This document shows, one piece after another, positions 9,346 through 17,617 of a DNA stretch of 36,468 bases (its first letter is position 1; each line of letters opens with the position of its first letter). The position numbers and the translations under genes were made by a program. Location of the stretch: positions 1 through 36,468 of the forward strand of contig CAITJH010000064.1 of the NCBI GenBank assembly GCA_903892635.1, in the 5' to 3' direction. The notes beneath the pieces were generated by a model. The model had not been told where the DNA came from and ran no database searches. It was given only the letters and a program-made list of their open reading frames with translations. This stretch comes from an uncultured Actinomycetes bacterium. Lineage in GTDB: Bacteria > Actinomycetota > Actinomycetes > S36-B12 > UBA5976.

Positions 9346-10056
9346 TTACTGAACGATCGAATCGGCGACTTCGCGTTCGGCTTTGAGTTCAGCGTATGCA
9401 GAAGCTGCAGCATGTTGCTCTGCTTCCTTTTTGTTGCTTCCGGCACCGTGACCATAATGCTGATCGCCAAGGACAACTTGAGCCTCGAAAGTTTTTGCGT
9501 GATCCGGACCATCTTCAGTGATGGCATACGCAGGCACACCGAGACCGTACTCGGCAGTGAGTTCTTGCAGTGAAGTTTTCCAGTCCAAGCCAGCGCCCAT
9601 CGTGGCTGAATCGGCCAGCATCTTGTCAAAAAGTTCGAGAATGACTTTGCGCGACACATCAATTCCGTGCTGTAAATAAATAGCACCAAGAATGGCTTCG
9701 AAAGTGTCTGCCAAAATCGACGACTTGTCACGACCGCCGGTGGTTTCTTCACCTTTGCCTAGGAGCAGGTATTCACCAATCCCAATTTCTCGGGCCAGAC
9801 CTGACAGGGCGCGCGCGCTCACGACTGCGGAACGCAGCTTGGCTAACTGACCTTCGGAATAATCAACGTGCCGGTTATACAACGCATCGGTAATAACAAT
9901 GCCGAGAACTGAATCACCAAGGAACTCAAGGCGCTCATTAGTTGGTAGTCCACCTGACTCGTAGGCGTACGACCTGTGTGTGAGCGCGAGCTCGATGAGT
10001 GAATCATCAAGCGCGATACCCAGCCGCGCGAATAGTTTTTCGTACGACTGTGACAC
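9346..10056 (-). CDS. rnc: Ribonuclease III
   Basis: A 236-residue dsRNA endonuclease that processes rRNA precursors and structured mRNAs. The RNase III signature [13 protein letters not shown] is at about 40-52, and the second acidic cluster [12 protein letters not shown] follows at about 115-126, which supplies the metal ligands. A C-terminal dsRNA-binding domain runs from about 155 to 225 ([13 protein letters not shown], then [14 protein letters not shown]). The N-terminus [14 protein letters not shown] fits the family. It starts 5 bp after the rpmF stop, forming a yceD-rpmF-rnc-mutM series. Confidence 0.97.
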   Translation of the reverse strand: MSQSYEKLFARLGIALDDSLIELALTHRSYAYESGGLPTNERLEFLGDSVLGIVITDALYNRHVDYSEGQLAKLRSAVVSARALSGLAREIGIGEYLLLGKGEETTGGRDKSSILADTFEAILGAIYLQHGIDVSRKVILELFDKMLADSATMGAGLDWKTSLQELTAEYGLGVPAYAITEDGPDHAKTFEAQVVLGDQHYGHGAGSNKKEAEQHAAASAYAELKAEREVADSIVQ

Positions 10057-10061
10057 GGGAA

Positions 10062-10235
10062 TCAGACGCTAAGAACCTGGTGCTTGTTGTAAGTGCCACA
10101 TGTTGGGCACGCAGTGTGCTGCAACTTTGGCGCACGGCAACGATCGCATGTTGCCAAGTTGGCAGCAGTTGTCTTCCATGCCGAACGGCGGTGACGGGTG
10201 TTGCTGCGTGAAGTCTTTCGCTTTGGAACGGCCAC
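10062..10235 (-). CDS. rpmF: 50S ribosomal protein L32 (missing from the ORF track; GTG start)
   Basis: A 57-residue protein too short for the ORF track. Read from a GTG at 10233-10235, it begins (M)[16 protein letters not shown] and ends NKHQVLSV. It carries two CxxC-type pairs (CDRC and CPTC), the zinc-ribbon of the L32 family. An in-track ATG at 10243-10245 is out of frame and cannot be the start. AAGGA about nine bases upstream of the GTG acts as the ribosome-binding site. The gene lies between yceD and rnc, the standard position, and YceD-type proteins are linked to 23S rRNA accumulation. L32 binds near the peptidyl transferase region of the large subunit. Confidence 0.96.
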   Translation of the reverse strand: MAVPKRKTSRSNTRHRRSAWKTTAANLATCDRCRAPKLQHTACPTCGTYNKHQVLSV

Positions 10236-10278
10236 GGTCTGCCATCCTTCTTTCTCAGGTTGAACCTTGCGGTCTCAA

Positions 10279-10851
10279 CTATTCCTCTTCGTCGCCATCC
10301 TTGGCAACCAAGTCAGCAAGTGCAGACCAACGAGCGTCGATCACATCATGCTTATGTTCCGGTTCGTCATTCAGATTAGCGCCGCATTCGACACACAAAC
10401 CTAAACAATCCGGTTGGCACAACGGTACTGGCGGTAGGGCCAGCACAACTGCATCGCGTAACGTCGGCTCGAGATCCAATAAATCAGAATCAAGCTTCGG
10501 CAACTCGTCATCGTCGAGCGATCCTTCGATCGTTCGCCCACGTGAATCTGTTTCAGGATGTTCGAACAGTTCTTGAATGTCTACTTCCATATCGAAAGCC
10601 AACGGTTCCAAGCACCGTGCGCATTCCCCTGCCACTGTGACTAACGCAGTTCCAGTAACGAGGACCCCATCCATCACCGATTCGAGTCGAATATCGAAAT
10701 CGATTTCAGATCCGGGTGGGACCGCAACCATTGCAACGCCAAGATCAGCCGGTGCTGCCACCGAGAATTGCATCTGCTTCATCGCGCCCGCGCGTCGACC
10801 GAGCTCTCGAGTATCGAGAACCAACGGCGAGCGTGGGTCGAGGGAAGTCAT
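10279..10851 (-). CDS. YceD/DUF177 family protein (23S rRNA accumulation)
   Basis: A 190-residue DUF177/YceD protein. Family members are needed for normal 23S rRNA accumulation and are almost always encoded just before rpmF, as here. The core contains LVTVAGECARCLEPL (about 83-97), with the conserved CxRC pair. A C-terminal cysteine cluster, CQPDCLGLCVECGAN, suggests metal binding. The tail (AKDGDEEE) is acidic. AGGA five bases before the ATG gives a good Shine-Dalgarno, and the gene heads the yceD-rpmF-rnc-mutM run, with the promoter expected in the 109-bp gap before coaD. No catalytic activity is known for the family. Confidence 0.93.
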   Translation of the reverse strand: MTSLDPRSPLVLDTRELGRRAGAMKQMQFSVAAPADLGVAMVAVPPGSEIDFDIRLESVMDGVLVTGTALVTVAGECARCLEPLAFDMEVDIQELFEHPETDSRGRTIEGSLDDDELPKLDSDLLDLEPTLRDAVVLALPPVPLCQPDCLGLCVECGANLNDEPEHKHDVIDARWSALADLVAKDGDEEE

Positions 10852-10934
10852 ACAAATCCTCGCTGGAAGTCTGGCTCATTTGGCCTTGCAAAGACCAAGT
10901 GCAAGATTAGCAAGGTTTTTAGGCCCTACCCAAA

Positions 10935-10949
10935 TCGGGAAAATCCCGA
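10935..10949 (-). terminator. Weak hairpin after coaD
   Basis: A six-base-pair stem TCGGGA-AAA-TCCCGA lies about a dozen bases past the coaD stop on the minus strand. There is no convincing U-run (ATTTGGG follows), so it is at best an imperfect terminator or 3'-end stabiliser. Confidence 0.35.
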
Positions 10950-10960
10950 GAAATCAAGGC

Positions 10961-11446
10961 TTAAGCAGGACGATTGGCCGAAAAGTGCGCTTTTAAGGCT
11001 TCGTTGACGTTCGCAGGCACCATTGCCGAGACGTCGCCACCGTATTTTGCGACCTCTTTAATCAGGCTGGAGGACAAGAAGCTGTACTCCGGATTTGTTG
11101 CAACAAAGAAAGTCTCGACGCCTAATTGCGAGTTCATCTGTGACATCTGTAGCTCGTAATCAAAGTCTGAAACTGCGCGTAGGCCCTTGACGATTGCTCC
11201 GACGCCTTCGGCTTTGCAGTAGTCGGCAAGCAGCCCGTGAAACGAATCAACTGTGATGTTTGGATAGGCGGCCGTTGCTTCGCGAATCATGTCCATTCGT
11301 TTTTCAACAGAAAAGAGTCCAGCCTTGGTGCTATTTATCAAAACAGCCACGGTGACTTCGTCAAACAGTACGGAAGCGCGAGTGAAAACATCGAGATGAC
11401 CGTTCGTGACCGGATCAAACGATCCAGGGCAAATTGCTTTGGTCAT
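10961..11446 (-). CDS. coaD: Phosphopantetheine adenylyltransferase
   Basis: A 161-residue enzyme for the penultimate step of CoA synthesis (4'-phosphopantetheine + ATP to dephospho-CoA). The nucleotidyltransferase motif CPGSFDPVTNGHLD is at residues 6-19, and the C-terminal SSSLIKEVAKYGGDVSAMVP is diagnostic for CoaD. The ORF-track start at 11485 adds 13 residues foreign to the family. The true ATG at 11444-11446 overlaps the rsmD stop by ATGA, which fixes the start and indicates translational coupling. Order rsmD-coaD is widely conserved. Confidence 0.96.
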   Translation of the reverse strand: MTKAICPGSFDPVTNGHLDVFTRASVLFDEVTVAVLINSTKAGLFSVEKRMDMIREATAAYPNITVDSFHGLLADYCKAEGVGAIVKGLRAVSDFDYELQMSQMNSQLGVETFFVATNPEYSFLSSSLIKEVAKYGGDVSAMVPANVNEALKAHFSANRPA

Positions 11447-12018
11447 GGCTTCTCCACTTCGCTTCCAATGAAATGACCGTACCAAATAACTGTATCGCCG
11501 TACGAACGTTGTTCAACGTCTGAATATCCAAACGGCCAGTGCGTCACACTGCGCTTGCTCCGTTCGATAACAACGACAGCATCCTCAGTAAGCCAATTCT
11601 TGTCACGTAATAGTTCGAGCAAATAAGTGATGCGCTCATCCGTGATGTCGTACGGAGGATCAACGAACACTACGTCGAATGGTTCACCCGAAGGACCACT
11701 TGCAAGATGTGAAAATAAATCGCCGCCAACTATTTGCGCGTGTGCAGCAACTGCCTTCACATTGTCTTTGATGACGGCGATTGCTTTAGCGTCGTTCTCG
11801 AGAAGTTCGGCATAGACGGCACCACGAGATAGCGCCTCGATCGCAAGTGCTCCCGATCCAGCAAACAGATCGAGCACTCGCATGCCCTCGAGTCCCCCGT
11901 GGGCATGTTCAAGGCTTGAAAAAACTGCTTCGCGCACTCGACTTGAAGTGGGTCGCGTTACTGATGGTGGAACTTTAAGCGATCGACCTTTCAAGGTTCC
12001 GGCGATGATGCGTGTCAT
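11443..12018 (-). CDS. rsmD: 16S rRNA (guanine966-N2)-methyltransferase RsmD
   Basis: A 191-residue SAM-dependent methyltransferase of the RsmD family, which modifies G966 of 16S rRNA on small-subunit particles. The N-terminus MTRIIAGTLKGRSL and RPTSSRVREAVFSSL are characteristic. Motif I is LDLFAGSGALAIEALSRGA (about 49-67), and the catalytic motif IV is DPPY (120-123). The start overlaps the recG stop by 4 bp (ATGA) and the stop overlaps the coaD start in the same way, so recG-rsmD-coaD is a coupled operon. Confidence 0.96.
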   Translation of the reverse strand: MTRIIAGTLKGRSLKVPPSVTRPTSSRVREAVFSSLEHAHGGLEGMRVLDLFAGSGALAIEALSRGAVYAELLENDAKAIAVIKDNVKAVAAHAQIVGGDLFSHLASGPSGEPFDVVFVDPPYDITDERITYLLELLRDKNWLTEDAVVVIERSKRSVTHWPFGYSDVEQRSYGDTVIWYGHFIGSEVEKP

Positions 12019-14186
12019 GACTTCTTCACATACTCCGCTCGATCGTTATTAACCAGTGACGAGATCGCACGCTCTAAGGCTGAGTGTTGTTCCAAGTGTG
12101 GATCACTGTCAAAAATCTTTTCTGCTTCACGACGAGCCTCGTCAAGCAATTCCTCATCCTTTAACACGCTCACTAAGTGCAAACTTGAACGAACCCCAGA
12201 TTGATCACGCCCCAGAATATCGCCTTCACGTCGTTGTTCAAGATCGAGCTCGGCGAGTTTGAAACCATCGGTAGTCGAAGCAACTGCATCAAGACGCTCG
12301 CGAGACGAACTAAATTTCCCAGCTTCAGATACAAGCAAGCACAATCCCGGCGCAGAGCCACGCCCTACACGTCCACGCAATTGATGCAACTGACTGATGC
12401 CAAATCGGTCTGCATCCATGATGATCATCATCGTCGCATTAGGCACGTCGACGCCGACTTCGATCACGGTCGTTGAGATCATGACGTCAATGCCATCTGG
12501 TGATGATGGTCCAAGAGCAAAGCGGCGCATCACATCGTCTTTATCCGCACCAGAAAGTCCACCATGCATGATTCCAACGCGGACATCTTTTAATGGACCT
12601 TCCATCAACGCAGGTGCAAGGTCTTCCAATGCAATCGCTGGCCGTTGGTTCTTATCAGCCGGCTTATCTTCTTGAGAAGCGATTCGCGGGACAACAACGT
12701 ACACCTGATGGCCATTCTTTACTTCTTCAACAGCTCGTTGCCAAGCACGATCGAGGTGGGCAGGTTTTTCAGCCGCGTACACAACATGAGTTGTGATCGG
12801 CGAGCGTCCACCAGGAAGTTCCTTCAATGTTGAAATGTCCAATGCGCCGAAAGCAGTCATCGCTACCGTGCGCGGAATCGGAGTCGCAGTCATCACGAGC
12901 ACATGAGGTCGCCGATCGCTACCTGCTTTAGCAACCAATGTCGCGCGTTGTTCGACGCCAAAGCGATGTTGCTCGTCAATCACAACTAGGCCCAGATCAA
13001 AAAAATCCACGCGATCTTCGAGCAACGCATGTGTGCCGATAACGATGCCGGCTTGTCCCGTAGTGATATCCAAAAGCGCTTGTCGTCGGGAAGCCGTATT
13101 TAATGACCCGGTCAGTAAAGTCACGCCGGTGCCTTCGTCATGAGATCCGAGCTTGCCCCGTTCAGCAAGCGGGCCGAGTAATTTCGTAATCGCCCGATAA
13201 TGCTGGGCGGCCAGCACTTCTGTTGGTGCAAGTAACGCCGCCTGACCACCGGAATCAACCACGGTGAGCATTGCTCGCAAAGCCAAAACGGTTTTTCCGG
13301 AACCCACTTCACCTTGCAAAAGGCGGTGCATTGGATGTCCAGCAGCAAGTTCAGCACTGATAGTTGCAGAAACATCTTGCTGACCCTGAGTCAACGTAAA
13401 CGGCAAACTCGCGTCAAACGCAGCCAGAAGACCGTCTGATTTTTCAACACGGGGCACCGCCGGCCAACTTCGCTCTTCGTGTCTTTGCTTTGCCAAAACA
13501 ATCTGCAGAGCCAGCGCTTCATCCCATTTCAATCGAATGCGAGCTTGCTCGAGCTGTTCATCGTTTGACGGTTTGTGGATCCATTGCAAAGCGTCTCGTA
13601 AATCAATCAAATGACGTTCTTTTCGCAACGATTCTGGAAGCGGATCCGCAGTTACTTCGAGACTTGCTAATACCTTGGCAACACATTTTGCGATTGTCCA
13701 CGACTGCACTTTTGCAGTTGCGGCATAAACAGGCAAGTACTCGTCCACGTAATCATTGGCATCAACCTGATCAGTTGCTCCTAAGAGTTCATAGTCGGGA
13801 TGCGCAAGTTGACGTTTGTTATTAAAGACTGTGATCTGGCCAGAGAATAATCCACGCGCACCTTCGGTTAACTCGTTTACGCGCCAATGTTGGTTGAAAA
13901 ATATGAGCGTCAGTTTTCCAGTGCCATCGGTGATGATGACTTCTTGTCGAGTTCCAGCTTTTGATTTATTTTTTAACGACGTAAAAGATACGACTTCTGC
14001 CTGAACAGTGACGTGATCGCCAACCTGAAGCCGCGCAAGATCCGTTAAGGCACCTCGGCGGTCGTAACGTCGCGGATACGCACGGACCAAGTCTTCAACT
14101 CGGCGCATGCCGAATGAAGCTTCTAAGGCCTTTGCCTCTTTCGCGCCAAGTACTTGAGACAGTTCGTCATCGAGCGTCGTCATCAT
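12015..14186 (-). CDS. recG: ATP-dependent DNA helicase RecG
   Basis: A 723-residue RecG, within the usual 680-740 range. It remodels stalled forks and Holliday junctions. The N-terminal wedge/OB region includes VTVQAEVVSF. Superfamily 2 helicase motifs follow: LLQGEVGSGKTVLAL (I), VVIDEQHRFG (II, DEQH), TATPIPRT (III), and HQLRGRVGRG (VI). The RecG-specific C-terminus DQSGVRSSLHLVSVLKDEELL is present. The first of two adjacent ATGs overlaps the upstream DAK2 gene stop by ATGA, so the gene is translationally coupled. DAK2-recG-rsmD-coaD order is conserved in actinobacteria. Confidence 0.97.
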   Translation of the reverse strand: MMTTLDDELSQVLGAKEAKALEASFGMRRVEDLVRAYPRRYDRRGALTDLARLQVGDHVTVQAEVVSFTSLKNKSKAGTRQEVIITDGTGKLTLIFFNQHWRVNELTEGARGLFSGQITVFNNKRQLAHPDYELLGATDQVDANDYVDEYLPVYAATAKVQSWTIAKCVAKVLASLEVTADPLPESLRKERHLIDLRDALQWIHKPSNDEQLEQARIRLKWDEALALQIVLAKQRHEERSWPAVPRVEKSDGLLAAFDASLPFTLTQGQQDVSATISAELAAGHPMHRLLQGEVGSGKTVLALRAMLTVVDSGGQAALLAPTEVLAAQHYRAITKLLGPLAERGKLGSHDEGTGVTLLTGSLNTASRRQALLDITTGQAGIVIGTHALLEDRVDFFDLGLVVIDEQHRFGVEQRATLVAKAGSDRRPHVLVMTATPIPRTVAMTAFGALDISTLKELPGGRSPITTHVVYAAEKPAHLDRAWQRAVEEVKNGHQVYVVVPRIASQEDKPADKNQRPAIALEDLAPALMEGPLKDVRVGIMHGGLSGADKDDVMRRFALGPSSPDGIDVMISTTVIEVGVDVPNATMMIIMDADRFGISQLHQLRGRVGRGSAPGLCLLVSEAGKFSSSRERLDAVASTTDGFKLAELDLEQRREGDILGRDQSGVRSSLHLVSVLKDEELLDEARREAEKIFDSDPHLEQHSALERAISSLVNNDRAEYVKKS

Positions 14187-15751
14187 TCGACTCCGATGAG
14201 ATATGTGTGTGTCGTTTGATCGGCACGCAAAACGTTGAACTCAATTCCGGGGTACTCCGCAGCAAGCCGATCACCAATCAGATCGTCGCCGCCTTTTCCA
14301 ACAAGTACCGTAACTAAGTCCCCACCGTGGTCAAGCATCTTGTCAACGACATGCGCTGCCATGTCATGCACCGAAGCTGTCGTCGAAATTTCTACCGGAA
14401 CATTTGAGATCAACCCAATGATGTCGCCTTCGTGACACAATCCGGCAGCCGTCATGCTCGAACGCGTGGAAACTTTGACTGCACCTTCGCGAGTTGTTTG
14501 GGCAGCCTTGGTCATCGCATCGAGCGCATGTGCCACATCAGAAGTAGCATCACACACGGCAAGCGAAGCAAGTGAACTTGGAACGTTTGACGTGCCAATC
14601 ATGTGGACCGTGATTCCCTCGGCTCGCACTTGATGCGCCGCAAGCGCGACACTGGCATGGCAATCGAGATAACTCGGCAACACAATCACATGAGCGCAAT
14701 TGGTTTTTCTGATTGCTCGTACAAAATCGATCGTCGATAGCGCGCTCATGGGTGGCTTAGGAATAAACGTCGCTCCTGCAGCCTCCACAATTCGTCCCAA
14801 ACCGCGGCCTTCGCCGGCCATGACTACTCCGATACCAGAAAGTTCGCCATTGGCGGCAACATCACTTGTTCCAATTAGCTGTGTAATTGAAATGCGATAC
14901 GCACGCCCGTGTCGCATTGCTTCACTGAGTGCCTCACCTGGGTGATCGACATGAACGTGAACATTAAATGGATTCGCCCGACCAGTAATCGTTACTGACT
15001 CACCGATCACTCCAAGTTCGTCACGAAGTGAGTCAGCATCGCCATCGAATAAGAACATGACCTCGTGTGATGGACCTAGATATTCAATGGCTGTGACATC
15101 GCAGGTTCGCTGAGCAAGTTCAATGTCAGGAATTTCAAGACCTGCAAGTTCATTGGCCACTGCTTCATGAAGGTACGACAGCGCCAAGGCGCCAGAGTCC
15201 ACCACACCTGCAGCCGTCAGTTCAGGTAGTTGCTCGGTCGTGCGCGTGACAGCTTCGCGAACTGCAAGTGCAATAGCTGACACATATTGCGCAAAGTCTG
15301 TACCTGGAATTTGTTCGGCAGCAGCTCGGGCAATCGACAGCATCGTGCCATCACGTGGCACCGAAACAGATTCCCCTGCCATAGTCGCTGCCGTAACGAG
15401 TGCTTCATGCCATTGATGCGCCGACATCGTGGGTTCGCTGCGAGACGCAAAACCATGGAGGTACTCAGCCAAGATCACCCCAGAGTTTCCGCGTGCGCCC
15501 ATTCCAACTTCGCGGGCCAGAGCGTTACTGACCACCGAGAGATCCGATCGACCCTTCTCGAGCACCCCAAGGCCAGATTGGATCGTCAGGACTGAATTGG
15601 TGCCGGTATCGCCATCTGGCACTGGAAACACGTTCAAATCATTGAGCAACTGCTCATTTGCCTGCAAAAGGGCGTAAAACCGCCGAATTATCCGGCGAAA
15701 CATAGGTGCGTCAATGACGCTGACCTCACTGGCCGATCCCTTGTTTCGCAC
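14183..15751 (-). CDS. DAK2-domain protein, fatty-acid kinase FakA-like (YloV family)
   Basis: A 522-residue protein. Its N-terminal DhaL/DAK2 domain binds ADP-Mg: NDLNVFPVPDGDTGTNS near residue 40 supplies the aspartates, and GARGNSGVILAEYLHGF near 83 is the second conserved block. The middle and C-terminal DegV-like region matches FakA, the kinase that phosphorylates fatty acids bound to FakB (DegV-type) proteins. No fakB is in this window. The start is a GTG with no Shine-Dalgarno. TACCCT lies six bases upstream, suggesting a leaderless transcript starting at or near the GTG. It heads the recG-rsmD-coaD operon and is divergent from rpmB. The kinase substrate in actinobacteria is not well settled. 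Confidence 0.88.
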   Translation of the reverse strand: MRNKGSASEVSVIDAPMFRRIIRRFYALLQANEQLLNDLNVFPVPDGDTGTNSVLTIQSGLGVLEKGRSDLSVVSNALAREVGMGARGNSGVILAEYLHGFASRSEPTMSAHQWHEALVTAATMAGESVSVPRDGTMLSIARAAAEQIPGTDFAQYVSAIALAVREAVTRTTEQLPELTAAGVVDSGALALSYLHEAVANELAGLEIPDIELAQRTCDVTAIEYLGPSHEVMFLFDGDADSLRDELGVIGESVTITGRANPFNVHVHVDHPGEALSEAMRHGRAYRISITQLIGTSDVAANGELSGIGVVMAGEGRGLGRIVEAAGATFIPKPPMSALSTIDFVRAIRKTNCAHVIVLPSYLDCHASVALAAHQVRAEGITVHMIGTSNVPSSLASLAVCDATSDVAHALDAMTKAAQTTREGAVKVSTRSSMTAAGLCHEGDIIGLISNVPVEISTTASVHDMAAHVVDKMLDHGGDLVTVLVGKGGDDLIGDRLAAEYPGIEFNVLRADQTTHTYLIGVE

Positions 15752-15757
15752 ATCTTT

Positions 15758-15763
15758 AGGGTA
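15758..15763 (-). promoter_or_regulatory. Probable -10 box of the FakA-like/recG operon (leaderless)
   Basis: TACCCT is followed by six bases (AAAGAT) and then the GTG start. The layout matches the other TAnnnT boxes in the window. No clear -35 is visible. Confidence 0.45.
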
Positions 15764-15801
15764 TCTGCTTGAGCCTCTTGGACCTCGTCCCTGAGCTCAA
15801 A

Positions 15802-15831
15802 TTGAACTTTTGCCCTATTCGCAGGTATTCT
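15802..15831 (+). promoter_or_regulatory. rpmB promoter
   Basis: TTGAAC (15802-15807), an 18-base spacer and TATTCT (15826-15831) form a good sigma-70-type promoter reading towards rpmB. The transcript would have a leader of about 30 nt containing AAGGAG before the GTG. Confidence 0.6.
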
Positions 15832-15868
15832 TAGCGGGCTATCTAATCTTTCTATCCAAGGAGTCAAA

Positions 15869-16057
15869 GTGGCTGCTGTATGTGACGTCTGCGCCAAGGG
15901 CCCAGGCTTTGGCCACAACATTTCGCACTCGCATCGTCGTACCAATCGTCGATTCAACCCAAACATCCAGTCAGTGCGTGCGTTGGTCGGCAAGACACCT
16001 AAGCGTCTGAATGTATGCACCTCGTGCATCAAGGCCGGCAAGGTCGTCCGCGCTTAA
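15869..16057 (+). CDS. rpmB: 50S ribosomal protein L28
   Basis: A 62-residue L28, with (M)AAVCDVCAKGPGFGHNISHSH at the N-terminus and CTSCIKAGKVVRA at the C-terminus. Two CxxC pairs (CDVC and CTSC) mark the zinc-binding form of L28. The start is GTG at 15869-15871, with an AAGGAG Shine-Dalgarno five bases upstream. It is monocistronic, divergent from the DAK2/recG operon and followed immediately by a strong terminator shared with convergent thiL. L28 is a large-subunit structural protein needed for late 50S assembly. Confidence 0.97.
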   Translation: MAAVCDVCAKGPGFGHNISHSHRRTNRRFNPNIQSVRALVGKTPKRLNVCTSCIKAGKVVRA

Positions 16058-16070
16058 TTACGAACTTAAA

Positions 16071-16100
16071 AAAACCCGCCTTATTTCCGAGGCGGGTTTT
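16071..16100. terminator. Bidirectional intrinsic terminator between rpmB and thiL
   Basis: A ten-base-pair stem AAAACCCGCC / GGCGGGTTTT encloses a 10-nt loop and has T-runs on both sides (TTTTTT at the + side, and TTTTTTT on the minus strand). It should terminate rpmB rightward and thiL leftward. Confidence 0.9.
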
Positions 16101-16114
16101 TTATTGCTTTGAAA

Positions 16115-17068
16115 CTAATGCGAAAAGTGATCCCAGCCACCGGCACTCTTGAGTTCACCATCGACATAAACGCCAGCCATCTGATCAGTCACGTGACCAA
16201 TGATGTGCCAACCTGAGGGAACCTCAAGAGCGTTGCCAAACGTAGCCACGAACGCATGATCTTCTCCCCCAGTCAAAATCCACTCCATCGCATCGCCTGC
16301 GAACGCCGAAGCAGTAGCCGTAAGTTCTTCTGGGACCTCAAATGACGAGGTGTCGATCGTGATTGCAACGCCAGACGCTTTGGCAATATGACCAAGGTCT
16401 GAGATCAATCCATCACTGACATCAATCATGGCGTGAGCATTGCGTCCTGATTGTGCGAGCGCGTATGGCGGAGTTGGCACACGATGAGCCGCCACCAGAT
16501 TACGCGGTGAACGAAATCCGCGTTGCAACATCAACAGTCCAGCTTGCGCAAAACCCAATCGTCCGGCAAAAGCCACAACGTCACCGACTTGAGCACCGCT
16601 GCGGACAATTGGTTCACGGCCTTCAAGTTCGCCAAGGGCTGTCACACTGATTGTGATCGCTTCGCCACGAACAACATCGCCACCCACAACAGAGACGTTG
16701 ACTTGCTCAGCTTCGGCACTCAAACCGTCTGCAAGTTCGAGCACCCAGTTCACCGGCGTGCTTCCAGGCAAACTCAGACCAACCAACAATGCGGTTGGCG
16801 TTGCTCCCATGGCATAGATGTCTGCCAAATTTGCCGCAGCTGCTTTTCGACCAATGTCATTAGCGCTTGACCAATCCAGCCTGAAATGAACGCCTTGGCT
16901 CAACATGTCTAAACACGCAACAACGTGGTTTCCGCGCGCTCGCACCACAGCGGAATCATCACCAATACCTACTGGAACGGTGTTTGAATCTGCCGTGCGC
17001 AATCTCGAGGCAATCAGTTCGATCAGCGCAAATTCGCCGATCTCTGCAATGGTCTGTTCGCCGCTCAT
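16115..17068 (-). CDS. thiL: Thiamine-monophosphate kinase
   Basis: A 317-residue ThiL, which phosphorylates thiamine monophosphate to the active diphosphate. Family motifs are present: the N-terminal IGDDSAVV, LDMLSQGVHFRLDW with metal-binding Asp, KAAAANLADIYAMGATP, and the C-terminal DVSDGLISDLGHIA. The start ATG at 17066-17068 has no Shine-Dalgarno but sits six bases after TAGCGT, consistent with a leaderless mRNA. No other thiamine gene is adjacent. It is convergent with rpmB and divergent from the DUF3515 lipoprotein gene. Confidence 0.96.
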   Translation of the reverse strand: MSGEQTIAEIGEFALIELIASRLRTADSNTVPVGIGDDSAVVRARGNHVVACLDMLSQGVHFRLDWSSANDIGRKAAAANLADIYAMGATPTALLVGLSLPGSTPVNWVLELADGLSAEAEQVNVSVVGGDVVRGEAITISVTALGELEGREPIVRSGAQVGDVVAFAGRLGFAQAGLLMLQRGFRSPRNLVAAHRVPTPPYALAQSGRNAHAMIDVSDGLISDLGHIAKASGVAITIDTSSFEVPEELTATASAFAGDAMEWILTGGEDHAFVATFGNALEVPSGWHIIGHVTDQMAGVYVDGELKSAGGWDHFSH

Positions 17069-17074
17069 GCCTTA

Positions 17075-17080
17075 ACGCTA
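17075..17080 (-). promoter_or_regulatory. Probable -10 box of thiL (leaderless)
   Basis: TAGCGT is followed by TAAGGC and the ATG. The 15-base string TAGCGTTAAGGCATG differs from the one at ilvE by a single base. Confidence 0.55.
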
Positions 17081-17146
17081 GCCTGTCGATTCCATTGCCG
17101 GTTGGTGCGGGCTCACGGTGTTCGACACTAATGCTTGAATAGTCAC

Positions 17147-17617
17147 GTGCACCTGAAACCGCGAATGACCATGCTTGCTGTGGCTGTTGCTGTATGCAGT
17201 TCAGTCCTCACAGGGTGCGGTGCTCCAACAGTTGCCATTGATGATTACTCAATCGCAGCAAGCGATACCGCGCAATGTAGGTCGTTGATTGCCGCGATGC
17301 CGGGCGAGGTTGCCACGCAAGGACGCCGAGTTGTTGAGCCAACGACTTCACACATTGACGATTATTCAGCGGTGTGGGGAGATCCAGTAATTGCAATGAA
17401 GTGTGGGCTAGCCGCACCTGCCGGATACATTCCAGTCGATGGTGATCTTGTGGTTGACGGCATCACATGGCGACCACTACAGCTCTCGCATGGATACCAA
17501 TTCTTCGCACAAGGGCTTGTTGTCCCTTTATCTGTCACAGTTCCTTCAGAATATGCACCTGAAACAAATGCACTCGCCGACATTTCGCCAGCACTTGCAA
17601 AGTACGTGAAGCCTTAA
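17147..17617 (+). CDS. DUF3515 family lipoprotein
   Basis: A small exported lipoprotein of the DUF3515 type, a family of unknown function found next to ddl/thiL in actinobacteria. A signal peptide is clear: basic LKPR, the hydrophobic run MTMLAVAVAVCSSVL, then the lipobox LTGC, so it would be lipidated and held at the outer face of the membrane. The mature part contains WGDPVIAMKCGL and ends ISPALAKYV. The ORF track begins at a TTG (17135). I prefer the GTG at 17147 because it gives a normal basic n-region, but ATG 17165 is possible. No Shine-Dalgarno is seen. The stop overlaps the convergent ddl stop by four bases. Confidence 0.82.
   Translation: MHLKPRMTMLAVAVAVCSSVLTGCGAPTVAIDDYSIAASDTAQCRSLIAAMPGEVATQGRRVVEPTTSHIDDYSAVWGDPVIAMKCGLAAPAGYIPVDGDLVVDGITWRPLQLSHGYQFFAQGLVVPLSVTVPSEYAPETNALADISPALAKYVKP

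Noticed and set aside
10961-11485. Longer coaD start at 11485
   Set aside because: The extra 13 residues do not fit the family. The ATG at 11446 overlaps the rsmD stop by ATGA and gives the correct N-terminus.
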